Assembly (NCBI GenBank): GCA_916048095.2
Contig: OU696593.1
Coordinates: forward strand, 2,786,001 to 2,850,000
DNA length: 64,000 bases
Reading direction: 5' to 3'
Source of the DNA: Sacculina carcini
Taxonomy: Eukaryota; Arthropoda; Thecostraca; Sacculinidae
In this document: in pieces, positions 1 through 9,785 of the stretch
Numbering within the stretch: the stretch's first letter is position 1
Layout: the number at the start of each line of letters is the position of its first letter
Notes under the pieces: generated by a model
What the model saw: the letters and a program-made list of their open reading frames with translations, nothing else
Database searches by the model: none
What the model was told of the DNA's origin: nothing
Made by a program: the position numbers and the translations under genes

Positions 1-72
1 TACAGCGGTTTGTTGTAGGCAACGAAAAACCAAATACGACACAACAGCTCCACAATCGAAACATTCATATCA
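1..72 (-). mobile_element. Element A, fifth copy: 5' LTR fragment cut by window start
   Basis: The first 72 bases match the terminal part of the 215-bp element A LTR at 42785-42999 in the same orientation, ending ...CATTCATATCA. They are followed at 73-77 by CAATG, the reverse complement of the CATTG duplication seen at the other A copies. The rest of this A copy lies outside the window. Confidence 0.85.
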
Positions 73-1376
73 CAATGCAAAAACGACTTCATAACAGTGT
101 CTCACAACAAAACACAACAAGCGCCTAATAGAAACCAACACCACCGCAAGAAAAAAGACCCAGGAAGAAACACTTAAGAAAATAAAGCCCCGATTATAAC
201 ACATTAAATCAATGTGAGTCCGTAATATGAAAGAAAGTAACAATCCAAAAAGCAAATGCAGCCTCATAACTGACAATAACAATTCCTTCAAACGCGTCAC
301 AAATGTCGACTGTGGCATCATTTACCGGGTCGCATCTTTTACCTTCACACCGGGCCTTTCTATACCTCTTTTCGGCATGACGTCAACGGATTTGCCGACA
401 AACACGCGCAATGGCTGATGCAGGGGTGGCGAAAACGGCAAGGGTAAAATTCCTGTTTAAGTCATCAGAAATCCTTTAGACTTGAAAAAGTAAACGGCCC
501 ATGCACGAATGCTAGCAAAGCACTATTTGCAAATGAGAACATAAGGGCAATGTTTAAAACTCAAATCAATCAAGATGATTTAGGGAAGGCGTCTTTGAAG
601 TTCCTCTGTTAATCCGTCAGCACGTGAGCAGCACACTGCACAAACATGGGCTGCATGAGCCGCCGCCCTGTAGCGTTTGTTGCAGAGTGCAAAAAAACAA
701 CGACTCAAAACAAAACGCCCAAAACAGGCGATGCAGCCGGCACCAAGGCATGTATACAAGCATACACAGTTAAGACAGTGACGCACGACTTTAACAGCCA
801 ATCATCGACGAGCTAGTCAAGTGCTTGCCGCCGCGGGGCATGAACACGTGACAGCATGACACATACAAACATATACAAATACACACTTATAGACACAGTA
901 AACTACACAAAGCGCAAACGAGAATCAGACACACACACACACACACACGTACACACAGTAAACCATAGGTAACCAGTAAACCGTAGGATTCAAGAACATT
1001 GGATTAAGAACATTTGATTTAACGAATTTCTTCCAGTCCCTCGCCTCCTGCAAAGGTAGCACATTACATTAGAACGCTATGCCTAACTTAACCTAAAATC
1101 TATGAAAGATATAGAAGCTTTTTTGCGCGTTTTTTTAAATGATCTCAATTGAATGTTCTTGGATCCTTACACATTTTGCCTAGACCTAAACCATAGACAA
1201 TAACAGAACAACTGCTTTAGGCTATCAATGTTATTGGTGGGGTCTGGAATGATACGGAAAAATATTAATATTTAAATAACGCTCTTCCTACGAGCACATT
1301 TTTGAAACGTTTCATTGTATCAGTGAATTTACCAGCATGACATTTAGTTGGAAGTTGGCAAAAAAATATCTTAGAT

Positions 1377-1815
1377 TGTAGTGTGATCGTGTGCAGTGAG
1401 AGAGTGTGTGTGAGATTGTGTCTACGTTGACTGAGATTGTGTGTGCGTGAACGTGTTAGTGTGTCTATGTGTGATCGTGTACAGTAGAATTGCGTATTGC
1501 GTGCGAGAGTGTGTGAGCGAGTGTGTATAGCTGTGTCGCTGTGTGTGTGTTTTTGTCAAGTGTGGATGCCCCGCGGCGGCGAGCGAGTGACCGGCTCGCC
1601 GGTGAGTGACGAGCCGGTCACTCGCACGCCGCTGATTGGTTGTGGTGGTGCGCGTGTGTGTGTCTATGTGTGTGTGTGCTCCCGTGTGTCACGGTGTGAG
1701 CTTGAAGTCGTGTTCGTGGTGCGGTTGGAGTGTGCCGTCTTGTAGGCCCGCATGGGACAGTGATGTCCACGCGCGCTTGTCTGGAATATGTGTAAAATTT
1801 TTATTTGCTTCTACA
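1377..1815 (+). mobile_element. Solo LTR (TRIM2 family)
   Basis: A 439-bp sequence starts TGTAGTGTGATC and ends TTGCTTCTACA. It is flanked by the 5-bp duplication TAGAT at 1372-1376 and 1816-1820. It matches the 3' LTR of TRIM2 at 26427-26847 throughout, including the GTCTTGTAGGC hairpin near its end. Uninserted sites exist at 13893-13897 and 34480-34484. A solo LTR is the expected product of recombination between the two LTRs of a full element. Confidence 0.9.
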
Positions 1816-2470
1816 TAGATTAAATTAGGTTCAATAACAATTTGAAATTGTCTACGAATAACATGTGTGTGTTTTCGTGTTGAGGCACGTTTGTTTGGCT
1901 GTTCAGCACAGAAGTGGTACGACGCACTCCCTGGTACCGGCTGCATCGCCTTTTTTGGGCGTTTTGTTTTGAGTCGTTGTTATTTACACTCTGCAACAAA
2001 CGCTACAGGGCGGCGGCTCATGCAGTCCATGTTTGAGCAGTGTGATGCTCACGTGCTGGCGGATTAACAGAGGAATTTCAAAGACGCCTTCCCTAAATCA
2101 ACTTGATTGATTTGACTTTTAAGCATTGCCCTTATGTTCTCATTTGCAAATAGTGCTTTGCTAGCATTCGTGCATGGGCCGTTTACTTTTCCAAGTCTAA
2201 AGGATTTCTGATGACTTAGACAGGAATTGTACGCTTGCCGTTTTCGCCACCCCTGCATCAGCCATTGTGCGTGTTTGTCGGCAAATCCCTTGACGTCATG
2301 CCGAGGAGAGGTATAGAAAGGCCCGGTGTGACGGTAAAATATGCGACCCGGTAAATGATGCGACCGTCGACATTTGTGAGGCATTTGAAGGAATTGTTCT
2401 TGTCAGTTATGAGGCTGCATTTGTTTTTTGGATTGTTACGTTCTATCATATTACGGATTGACATTGATTC

Positions 2471-2740
2471 AATGTTGTTGTGTGTTTCATATAGTTGTAC
2501 TGGTTCTATACGTGTATGAGTTGTGCTTTTACAACGTGTCCGTGTGTGCGTATACGTCGTGTGTATGCTTGTATGTCACTACGCCGCCAATGAAACGAGG
2601 TCACTGCACTCTGTAATCGTCAGTATAGTTCAGTGCGGCATTGTGTGACAGTGTAGCAGTGTTTGAGCTTAATAAAGCCTATGTCTGGTTGTCGCTAGTT
2701 GAAAATCATAGCACAGCTTTCTTCAGAAGCCAGGCCTCAA
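2471..2740. other. Palindrome 1 centre, unique spacer
   Basis: This sequence is shared only with 45511-45795. It contains AATAAAGCCT at about 2673, similar to the poly(A) region of the element A LTR, so it may include an old solo LTR, but I could not define ends or a target duplication. No gene is visible. Confidence 0.4.
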
Positions 2741-2746
2741 ATTGTT

Positions 2747-2784
2747 GTCGGAGCTCCCGAGTAGCTCAGTGGTTAGGCGCTGAA
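2747..2784 (+). repeat. tRNA-derived SINE, 5' remnant at a deletion junction
   Basis: This is the head of the SINE found whole at 45802-46001, with the A-box-like TAGCTCAGTGG. It is preceded by the SINE target duplication ATTGTT (2741-2746). The SINE breaks off after GGCGCTGAA and joins directly to sequence that in the 45-48 kb copy begins near 47820. Confidence 0.85.
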
Positions 2785-3654
2785 TTGAAGCAATTGAAGG
2801 AATTTAATGTCGCATTCCTTCACGGTTACCTGTCTTGTCGACGCGGTTGAAGGAAGTTATCGTCAAACTCCTTCACTAGCTTGTTGATATGCACTGGATG
2901 TTCTAGCACGTGCTCTGAATTATTGTAATGGGATTTGTAGTGCATTTGAAGCAAACAACATACTTTCACGTGTCGGGGGAAGCCATAAAGGCTTATATCC
3001 CTAAAAAAAGAAACGAATACAATGAAAAAGCTTATATAAACAGTTCAGTTGAAGTTTATTTTTCCTAAATATACGCATGCTCACGATAAGAAAAATGACC
3101 CACCAATGCATAATTTTAATGGTTTTAGTTGACGAACAAAATTCATGAAAAATAGTGACAAATACAGGGCTGACATAAGAAATGAAATGGAGGAAGAAAC
3201 AAAAACAGATATCTTGCAACACTAGTCTGATTTGACAACATCCGCACCTGTAGAAAACACAACCACAACGAAACATCTTATAAAGTCATGTTAGAGAGAC
3301 TTACAATACGACTACACCTCAAAAACCATAATGTAAGATTCTCTAAAAGCTCTATACCTAAGAAATGACACATTGAGAAATAAGACATCGTACACAAAGA
3401 TGTCACTTGTTCAACGTTTGTAGCTATTTTCCTGGTTGTACGGGTGACAGAAATCGATATGAGCCTGCAATATGATAGTATTTACAACATTACAGCATTT
3501 ACAATACAAAAATGACTTCATAACAGTGTCTCACAACAAAACACAACAAACACCTAATAGAAACCAGCCCTACAACTTCCACCGCAAGAAAAATAAGACC
3601 CAGGAAGAAACACATAAGAAAATAAAGCCTCGATTATAACACAGTGAATCAATG
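2785..3654. other. Unit flank without gene; uninserted element A target
   Basis: This matches 47818-48690. It is AT-rich with no supported gene. Positions 3502-3506 (CAATA) with their flanks are the unoccupied target of element A: the sequences that flank A at 9781 onward and before 5472 are here contiguous. The parallel copy at 48537-48541 reads CAATG exactly. Confidence 0.8.
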
Positions 3655-4300
3655 TGAGTCCGTAATATGATAGAAAGTAACTATCCAAAAAGCAAATGCA
3701 GTCTCATAACTGACAATAACAATTCCTTCAAAGGCGTCACAAATGTCGACGGTCGCATCATTTACCGGGTCCCATCTTTTACCGTCACACCGGGCCTTTC
3801 TATACCTCTCCTCGGCATGACGTCAACGGATTTGCCGACAAACACGCACAATGGCTGATACAGGGGTGGCGAAAACGACAAGCGTAAAATTCCTGTCTAA
3901 GTCATCAGCAGTCATTCAGACTTGGAAAAGTAAACGACCCATGCACGAATGCTAGCAAGGCACTATTTGCAAATGAGAACATAAGTGCAATGCTTAAAGT
4001 CAAATCAATCAAGATGCGTTAGGGAAGGCGTCTTTGAAGTTCCTCTGTTAATCCGTCAGCACGTGAGCAGCACGCTGCACAAACATGGACTGCATGAGCC
4101 GCCGCCCTGCAGCGTTTGTTGCAGAGTGCAAAAAAACAACGACTCAAAACAAAACGCCCAAAAAAGGCGATGCAGCCGGTACCAGGGAGCGCGTCGTACC
4201 ACTTCTGTGCTGAACAGCCAAACAAACGTGCCTCAACACGAAAACACACACATGTTATTCGTAGACAATTTCAAATTGTTATTGAACCTTATTTAATCTA

Positions 4301-4741
4301 TGTAGAAGCAAACAAAAAATTTACATATATTCCAGACAAGTGCGCGTGGACATCACTGTCCCACGCGGGCCTACAAGACGTCACACTCCAACCGCACCAC
4401 GAACACGACTTCAAGCTCACACCGTGACACACGGGAGCACACACACACATAGACACACACACGCGCACTACCACAACCAATCAGCGGCGTGCGAGTGACC
4501 GGCTCGTCACTCACCGGCGAGCCGGTCACTCGCTCGCCGCCGCGGGGCATCCACACTTGACAAAAGCACACACACAGCGACACAGCTATACACACTCGCT
4601 CACACACTCTCGCACGCAATACGCAATTCTACTGTACACGATCACACGTAGACACACTAACACGTTCACGCACACACAATCTCAGTCAACGTAGACACAA
4701 TCTCTCACACACACTCTCTCACTGAACACGATCACACTACA
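4301..4741 (-). mobile_element. Solo LTR (TRIM2 family), inverted copy
   Basis: Minus-strand copy of the solo LTR at 1377-1815, bounded by ATCTA at 4296-4300 and 4742-4746 (TAGAT on the other strand). Same site, same duplication and mirror position mean the insertion preceded formation of the palindrome. Confidence 0.9.
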
Positions 4742-5167
4742 ATCTAAGATATTTTTTGCCAACTTCCAACTAAATGTCATGCTGGTAAATTCACTGATAC
4801 AATGAAAAGTTTCAAAAATTTGCTCGTAGGAAGAACGTTATTTAAATATTTTATTTTTTCCTTATCATTCCAGACCCCACCAATAACATTGATAGCCTAA
4901 AGCAGTTGTTCTGTTATTGTATATGGTTTAGGTCTAGGCTAAATGTGTAAGGATCCAAGAACATTAAATTGAGATAATAGTTAAAAAACGCGCAAAAACG
5001 TTTCTATATTTTTCATAGATTTTTGGTTAAGTTAGGCTTAGCGTTCTAATGTAATGTGCTACCTTTGCAGGAGGCGAGGGACTGGAAGAAATTCGTTAAA
5101 TAAAATGTTCTTAATGTAATGTTCTTGAATCCTACGGTTTACTGGTTACCTATGGTTTACTGTGTGT

Positions 5168-5214
<47 letters not shown>

Positions 5215-5220
5215 TGTGTG
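5168..5220. repeat. (TG)n microsatellite
   Basis: An almost pure TG dinucleotide run between unit sequence and the lead-in to element A. The equivalent position is occupied by an AC tract at 927-948 and 43855-43997, by a 7-kb TG/LINE array at 50185-57134, and by a LINE fragment at 12.35-12.94 kb. Confidence 0.95.
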
Positions 5221-5471
5221 ATTCTCGTTTATGCTTTGTGTAGTTCACTGTGTCTATAAGTGTGTATTTGTATATGTTTGTATATGTCATGCTGTCACGT
5301 GTTCATGCCCCGCGGCGACAAGCACATGACTAGCTCGTCGATGATTGGTTGTTAAAGTCGTGTGTCACTGTCTTAACTGTGTATGTTTTTTTTCTTGCGG
5401 TTGAGTTGGTTTCTATTAGGTGCTTGTTGTGTTTTGTTGTGAGACACTGTTATGAAGTCGTTTTTGCATTG

Positions 5472-5686
5472 TGATATGAATGTTTCGATTGTGGAGTTGT
5501 TGTGTCGTATTTGGTTTTTCTTTGTCTACAACAAACCGCTGTATTGGGCAGGTATGCTAAATTGCTTCGTTAATTAAAGTCATGTTTATGTATTTCTCTG
5601 TTTAATTGTCTGCTTTGTTTGTGCCAGGTATCATGCTGAGTTCAGTGTAATAAAGCCTACTTCGGCTCAACTCGATTTTCACTACA
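5472..5686 (+). repeat. Element A copy 1, 5' LTR
   Basis: 215-bp LTR, TG...CA. It holds an arthropod-like initiator TTCAGTGT immediately followed by AATAAAG (5641-5655). The segment AGTTCAGTGTAAT at 5639-5651 is complementary to the leader at 5691-5703. Confidence 0.9.
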
Positions 5687-5703
5687 ATTCATTACACTGA
5701 ACT
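5687..5703 (+). promoter_or_regulatory. Element A leader, candidate self-priming site
   Basis: Only 17 nt separate the LTR from the gag ATG, so there is barely room for an ordinary 18-nt tRNA primer site, and no TGG follows the LTR. Positions 5691-5703 are the exact complement of LTR positions 5639-5651 (13 nt). In copies 2 and 3 the match is 16 nt; copies 1 and 4 carry one T-to-C change. A role as a Tf1-like self-primer is inferred. Confidence 0.55.
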
Positions 5704-5891
5704 ATGGATGGTCTAATGAGACCCGAAGGATTCGACGCTGACCCGATTTCAGCGGAGTCTTCAAAACAGTGGGCTCACTGGAAGATAACTTTTCAGAATT
5801 TTCTTCAGTCTGTTCTGCCTTCCAATCCCGATGTGGACAAACTCAACCTGCTGATCAACTATGTGTCTCCTGCTGTGTATGAACATATATA
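5704..5891 (+). pseudogene. Element A copy 1 Gag, N-terminal part
   Basis: Starts MDGLMRPEGF and reads through a Ty3-type Gag matrix/capsid start (SSKQWAHWKITFQNFL, DKLNLLINYVSPAVYEH). The frame stays open to 6018, but the part after 5891 is inserted LTR sequence and not Gag. The start is the first ATG, 17 nt after the LTR, and is the same in all copies. The reading frame picks up again beyond the nested LTR at about 6548. Gag assembles the particle that packages the element RNA. Confidence 0.8.
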
Positions 5892-6542
5892 TGTAGTAAC
5901 AGTGTGCGTTGCGATGCCATCATTCGATTGCGATGATGTCACCCTTGTTGAATCACACATAGCTAGAATAGACGGAACTGCAATCGCACGCTGCAGGTTT
6001 GCAGAACAAGCGCGCTAGCCTGAGTGTGTATGCGTGCGCGTGTGTGCATGTGAGTCAGCGCGTATATGCGCGTTGTATGCGTGTGTATGCGCGTCTGTAT
6101 GCGTGTGTATGCTTGCGCGTGTGTATGTATGGTCACGTAATCATCATTGTTGCTAAGCACTATTTGTACACACGAACGTATGTGTGTATATGAGTATGTG
6201 TACATGCGTGAGTGTGTATGTGTGCGTGTGTGTGGATGTGATCACGTCATCGTCACTGTTGCCATGCATCTATATGTGGCAGTGCATCTGTTGTATATTG
6301 GTATGAGTGCATGTGTGTGTATGAATATGCATGTGTCATCGCTGTTGTCACACACATGTTCTTCGAACATAGCTTGACTATATAATGCGCTAACGGGGAG
6401 GAGTCGTATTGTCTCTTGATGCTCGCTGTGTGGTGTAGTCTTGTAGGCGTGTGTGTGACATCTCTGTCCCGCACGCGTCTGCCTGTCTTTGTCTGTGCAT
6501 CGATAAATACATTGCCGTTTTTTTTCGACATTTGATTCCACA
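5892..6542 (+). mobile_element. Solo LTR nested in element A gag (copy 1)
   Basis: 651 bp, TGTAGTAACAG...TTCCACA, with target duplication ATATC in copies 2-4 (here ATATA and ATATC). It contains variable TGTATGCG minisatellite repeats and the GTCTTGTAGGC...GCCTGTCT hairpin shared with the TRIM LTRs. It interrupts gag in all four full copies at the same codon, so it predates the duplications. The long Cys/Val-rich open frames inside it are not genes. Confidence 0.9.
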
Positions 6543-6547
6543 ATATC

Positions 6548-6959
6548 AGAATGCTCCTGCTACGAGGACGCTTTAACGTTGTTGCATTCTATCTATGTGA
6601 CGCCAACAAACGAGGTTTTCGCTGGCCCTTTGCTAGCTACTAGACGCCAAGAATGCGGCGAGACCCTCGATCGTTTTATTCAGGCTTTAAAACTGCTGGC
6701 TAAAGACTGCAATTTCCAAGCTGTTACGGCCTATCAGCATCGCGACCTCTGCATACGTGACTCTTTCATAAGCGGTCTCGCTTCATCTCATATCAGGCAG
6801 CGACTCCTCGAGAACGTCACTTTGGATTTGAAAACGGCATATTCTTTAGCCCTCTTCCTGGAGGCTGCTCAACGTCAGTCAGCTACGTTTGTTCAGTCCC
6901 TGCCTGGTGGCGCTGGTGGCGTAGGCAGTTGCAGAGGAGAATACAAAGCGAACAACTGA
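6548..6959 (+). pseudogene. Element A copy 1 Gag, capsid C-terminal part
   Basis: Resumes at the ATATC duplication: a Ty3-type Gag capsid region with NEVFAGPLLATRRQECGETL, KDCNFQAVT, CIRDSFISGLASSHIRQRLL. This copy differs from copies 2 and 3 after TFVQSLP: a small rearrangement (about 6900-6935) shifts the frame, so the zinc-knuckle domain at 6982 is no longer continuous with it. Confidence 0.85.
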
Positions 6960-6981
6960 TAGTCCGCCCGGGAGCCCTACT

Positions 6982-7350
6982 ATGGCTGCAGCCCGTACAC
7001 GCTTACGGTGCTATTTCTGTGGACTGTATAAGCACTCAAGGTCCCGATGCCCGGCAAAAGACGCTCAATGCAACAAATGCGGCAAGAATGGGCATTTCGC
7101 CAAAGTTTGTCGCTCTCGGCAATCTGCCGCTGTTACTGGGTCGGTTATCGCATCTGTTTCGGCTGCCGCTCCATCCTGTTCGTCCAAAACGGTTGTACCT
7201 GCGAAAGTCAATGAAGTATCATGTCAAGCTCTGGTAGACACGGGGAGTTCTGAGAGCTTTGTGTCCAGTCGTCTCGCTCACGACAACAAGTGGAAAGTTT
7301 TTCCTTCGAATGGCACTGCTTCGAACGCGACGAACGCTACTCCGCATTAA
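6982..7350 (+). pseudogene. Element A copy 1 nucleocapsid and protease start
   Basis: Two canonical CX2CX4HX4C zinc knuckles (CYFCGLYKHSRSRC and CNKCGKNGHFAKVC) for RNA binding, then an aspartic protease start with the catalytic VDTGSSESFV. The frame ends soon after (NATNATPH), where an internal deletion has removed the rest of the protease, the reverse transcriptase, RNase H and integrase core. In copies 2 and 3 this domain is in one frame with the capsid part. Confidence 0.85.
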
Positions 7351-7548
7351 CGCCTTTTATCGTACCAAAGAAAATCAACAACTGGACGATCGATACCGTC
7401 GTGGTTAATTACTTCCGACAAGGCACTTCTAAAAGGAGAAGTGCGCTTGAGCAAATACGATCCTGAGGTGGATGAAGTCGATATTCTTGACGTGAACCCT
7501 GACTACGCTTGCGTTAGGTATCCAAGCGACGAATAGTCCAACGTATCT
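7351..7548 (+). pseudogene. Element A copy 1, degraded pol sequence
   Basis: Continues from the protease fragment with several frame changes. Fragments resembling a pol interior are visible (for example SKYDPEVDEVD near 7449, in frame in copy 2). Too broken for a firm domain call. Confidence 0.45.
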
Positions 7549-7830
7549 TTGCGACACCTGGCTCTCTGTGGAGAGAGGAGTGTCTCTAGATGTCAAGAAG
7601 GTCTTCCCGATATCCGAAACTTGACTGTTTCTGGTGATGTTGAAGTTTCAAATGGATCCACGAGAAACAGAGAAGAGATAGCGGACAACGTCGTCAATTC
7701 AAAAGACACTTCTATACCCAGCCAGTTTTATCATGAGAGGACCGCTAAAAGCTTCCCGCGCTATTCTCTTTCCGATCCCGCTCCGTTGCGTCGCTCTCAG
7801 CGTTCCACGCGTCGCCCTTCATATTTATAG
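7549..7830 (+). pseudogene. Element A copy 1, C-terminal remnant of Pol
   Basis: About 93 codons, Ser/Arg-rich, ending in PLRRSQRSTRRPSYL. Basic tails of the form RRSxRxRRPP/PSYL followed by a stop are usual at the C terminus of Ty3-type integrases, and C (RRSARTRRPPRWL) and D (PRRSNRF) have the same type of end. The upstream integrase core is missing. The open frame is kept in all four copies. Confidence 0.55.
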
Positions 7831-8512
7831 GATTATGAACTTTGAGTCAATGGTGTATTTTCATGGTTGAACTTTGTGAGACGCGACCAATAGACTTCTT
7901 AAAGATTTGCCATATTTCGATCGATACGCATCTTGCGTCAAGGTGTGTATTGCGTTCTGTATTGTGTCGTGTCGTGCTATCGTGTTGTGTTGATCATATT
8001 TACTCTTTTCGTTTGGTGCATTCCCGATTGACGGTAGTTTTCACTGATGGGTTTGTTGTTGTTGTTGTCGTTTAGGCGTTTCGGCCGAGCCGACCATTTC
8101 ACGCCGTCTTGTTAACAAATAAAAAGAAAACATGAATCGAGCATAGGGATAGAATGGTTACACTCGATACATGCATGGAAGGAGAAATATGACTGAATTA
8201 ATGATTTGAACAAAAGAGGATTCCATGAAATATAAGGGTGAAAAAGATAATCTCAACGATTAAACGTTCGTGCAGGTGCAGTTCATGTTCATCTGCAGTT
8301 CATGTTGTCGCGTAGTATTGCGCACTTGCTGGTATTTAAAGCAAGTTGTTGAGTCCTGAGGTAGATAAAAAAGTGATGAGAGCTCTAATGATTTGTGGCT
8401 GGTGATTTTTGACAATATCATCCATAGTGAAAGGTATTTGGTGCGTTGTGAAGATATTCACGAGATTGGAGCGATGATATATGTATACAGGGCAATCTAT
8501 TAAAATATGGTG

Positions 8513-9082
8513 TTATGTAACCCGGCACTGACATCTGTTACACACCGGTGGCTCCTCCCGACGCAGGAGGTGGCGGTGTGTGAGTGCCGTGTGGCCCAGT
8601 CTGAGGCGGGCCAGCGTCCGTTCCGTCCGTTTCGACAGGGAGACTGGTGAACACCACAGGCCCGGCTCCTTTAGTATTTTTGGCAGTGGATATTTTGCGG
8701 AGAGTCTTCGCCGGTCGGTTTCAAACGTTTTCGCAACACGTTGTCTTATAAAGCTCTCCACATTGTTCTTTGATCGGCCCAATAGTACTACTGTGGTGTT
8801 CTCCAGTGCTCTCTTTGCCGCCCTGTCCGCTGCCTCATTCCCGGGAATATTTTTGTGTCCGGGAACCCATAGAAACCCGCATTTCATACCATTGTTGTTT
8901 ATGAACCTATATAGTTGCATGGTTTGGTATGCAATAAAATCGATGGACTGATAAAGGTTTAAAAGTGCCGATCTGGAATCTGTCACAATGACGGCTTTCC
9001 TGAGATTCATCTCCTTGCAAAGACTGGTCGCTTTGTATATTACGTAACTTTCGGCTTCATAGACGGAGGCCCAGTCTGGCAA
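8513..9082 (-). pseudogene. LINE ORF2 fragment: RNase H C-terminal part and tail
   Basis: Carries the remaining RNase H catalytic positions: YEAESY (Glu), VTDSRSAL (Asp) and NEAADRAAKRA (final Asp), plus WVPGHKNIPGN. The tail has LGHTALTHRHLLRREEPP and a Cys-rich end (CNRCQC) typical of I/Jockey-like ORF2. An in-frame TAA at 8513-8515 interrupts the normal ending, which continues in frame as HHILIDCP. Copy 4 has the same frameshift and stop. Confidence 0.85.
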
Positions 9083-9434
9083 GCGATAGTGTCTGACAAT
9101 TGTTCGTCCATTTGGCAGGCTGGTTCGCCGTTCGGCCGCTGGTCACCACCGCACAGGCGGTCCTGCCGTCTGCCTTTGACCCGTCTGTGTATATATACAC
9201 TGCGTCTGGGTTTTCCGCTTTCATTTGTAGAAACGCTTGCTGGACCTCATTTGCACTTATGTTTTTACTGTTGCAGATGTATTCGATCGGTGGGCGTATA
9301 ATGGACCATGGCGGTGACGTAGGCGGCAAGATATATCGCGGCTCTTCGGTCATGCCGAGAGTCGTCATGGCGCGCCGGCCTCTCGTGGCCACATTCTGTA
9401 GAGCTGGCAGACGAGTGTATTTTCGTTTCACCAT
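9057..9434 (-). pseudogene. LINE ORF2 fragment: RNase H N-terminal part
   Basis: Contains IYTDGSKADGRTACAVV, the first catalytic aspartate strand of RNase H1-type domains. Upstream residues (LQMKAENPDAV) are the linker after the reverse transcriptase, which is missing. A frameshift near 9115 moves the rest of the domain to the overlapping frame ending at 8513. RNase H would degrade the RNA strand of the cDNA hybrid. Confidence 0.8.
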
Positions 9435-9565
9435 ATTGTTGACCAGGTGGTTTGTTCTGGATATCGCTTTAGCGTAATACCTGATGGTTATATCCTTTCT
9501 TCGTAACTCCAGATTTTTAACACCCGTATATCCTTCGAGGAGTTTGGGGATGATGATGGGGAGAA

Positions 9566-9780
9566 TGATATGAATGTTTCGATTATGGAGTTTTTGTGTC
9601 GTATTTGGTTTTTCGTTGTCTACAACAAACCGCTGTATTGGGCAGGTATGCTAAACTGCTTCGTTAATTATAGTCATGTTTATGTATTTCTCTGTTTAAT
9701 TGCTTGCTTTGTTTGTGCTAGGTATCATGCTGAGTTCAGTGTAATAAAGCCTAGTTCGGCTCAATTCGATTTTCACTACA
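9566..9780 (+). repeat. Element A copy 1, 3' LTR
   Basis: 215 bp. It differs from the 5' LTR at several positions (for example CTAGTTCGGCTCAATTCG against CTACTTCGGCTCAACTCG). The same differences separate 5' and 3' LTRs in every copy, so the LTRs diverged before the locus was duplicated. Confidence 0.9.
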
Positions 9781-9785
9781 CCTTG

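Larger units (their letters stand above)
1..2470. repeat. Palindrome 1, left arm (truncated by window edge)
   Basis: This stretch is the reverse complement of about 3655-5546, with indels: 1-170 pairs with about 5385-5546, and 770-2470 with about 3655-5380. It also matches about 42928-45510 in direct orientation at high identity. It holds an A LTR end, a unit fragment (about 200-740), a short AC tract (927-948) and a solo LTR. No protein gene is supported; the open frames here run through LTR and microsatellite sequence. Confidence 0.8.
3655..5546. repeat. Palindrome 1, right arm (unit portion)
   Basis: Reverse complement of the left arm 1-2470. In order it holds a unit segment (3655-4295), a solo LTR on the minus strand, a second unit segment (4747-5160), a TG tract (about 5168-5220) and the lead-in to element A copy 1. 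The arm matches 48690-50180 continued at 57135-57470, where the TG tract has been expanded by inserted LINEs. Confidence 0.85.
8051..9553 (-). mobile_element. 5'-truncated LINE with RNase H, (CAA)n tail (copy 1)
   Basis: 1503 bp inserted into the 3' non-coding part of element A, bounded by TGATGGG at 8044-8050 and 9554-9560; the empty site is seen in copies 2 and 3 (TCTGATGGGGAGAA). On the minus strand it ends GCCTAAACGACAACAACAACAACAAA, a (CAA)n tail. It keeps only the RNase H and C-terminal parts of ORF2, so it is a typical 5'-truncated non-LTR insertion, of the RNase H-bearing group (I/Jockey-like by motif). Confidence 0.9.
5472..9780 (+). mobile_element. LTR retrotransposon A, copy 1 (non-autonomous, gag-protease)
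   Basis: Both 215-bp LTRs are present (5472-5686 and 9566-9780), starting TGATATGAATG and ending TTTTCACTACA, with target duplication CATTG (5467-5471) and CCTTG (9781-9785, one mutation). The polypurine tract GATGGGGAGAA abuts the 3' LTR. The internal part codes Gag, two zinc knuckles and the protease start, then jumps to the extreme end of pol. No reverse transcriptase or integrase core is present, so it depends on enzymes from elsewhere. It contains a nested solo LTR (5892-6542) and a nested LINE (8051-9553). Copy 4 (57387-61736) carries both at the same sites, so copies 1 and 4 are duplicates of one locus. Confidence 0.9.

Noticed and set aside
227..418. Repeated 63-codon frame (ESNNPKSKCSLITDNNNSF...) present at 3667, 33852, 43154, 48702 and inverted at 2258 and 45313
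   Set aside because: It is tempting because it stays open in many copies, but an equally long frame exists on the opposite strand, substitutions fall evenly over codon positions by eye, and there is no upstream context. Treated as part of the repeated unit.
1497..1946. Conserved open frames (MRARVCERV..., MCFRVEARL...) repeated at 4019-4619, 44551-44872 and 49055-49655
   Set aside because: Conservation is that of the solo LTR and the unit DNA. The frames overlap on both strands and have no domain or codon signal.
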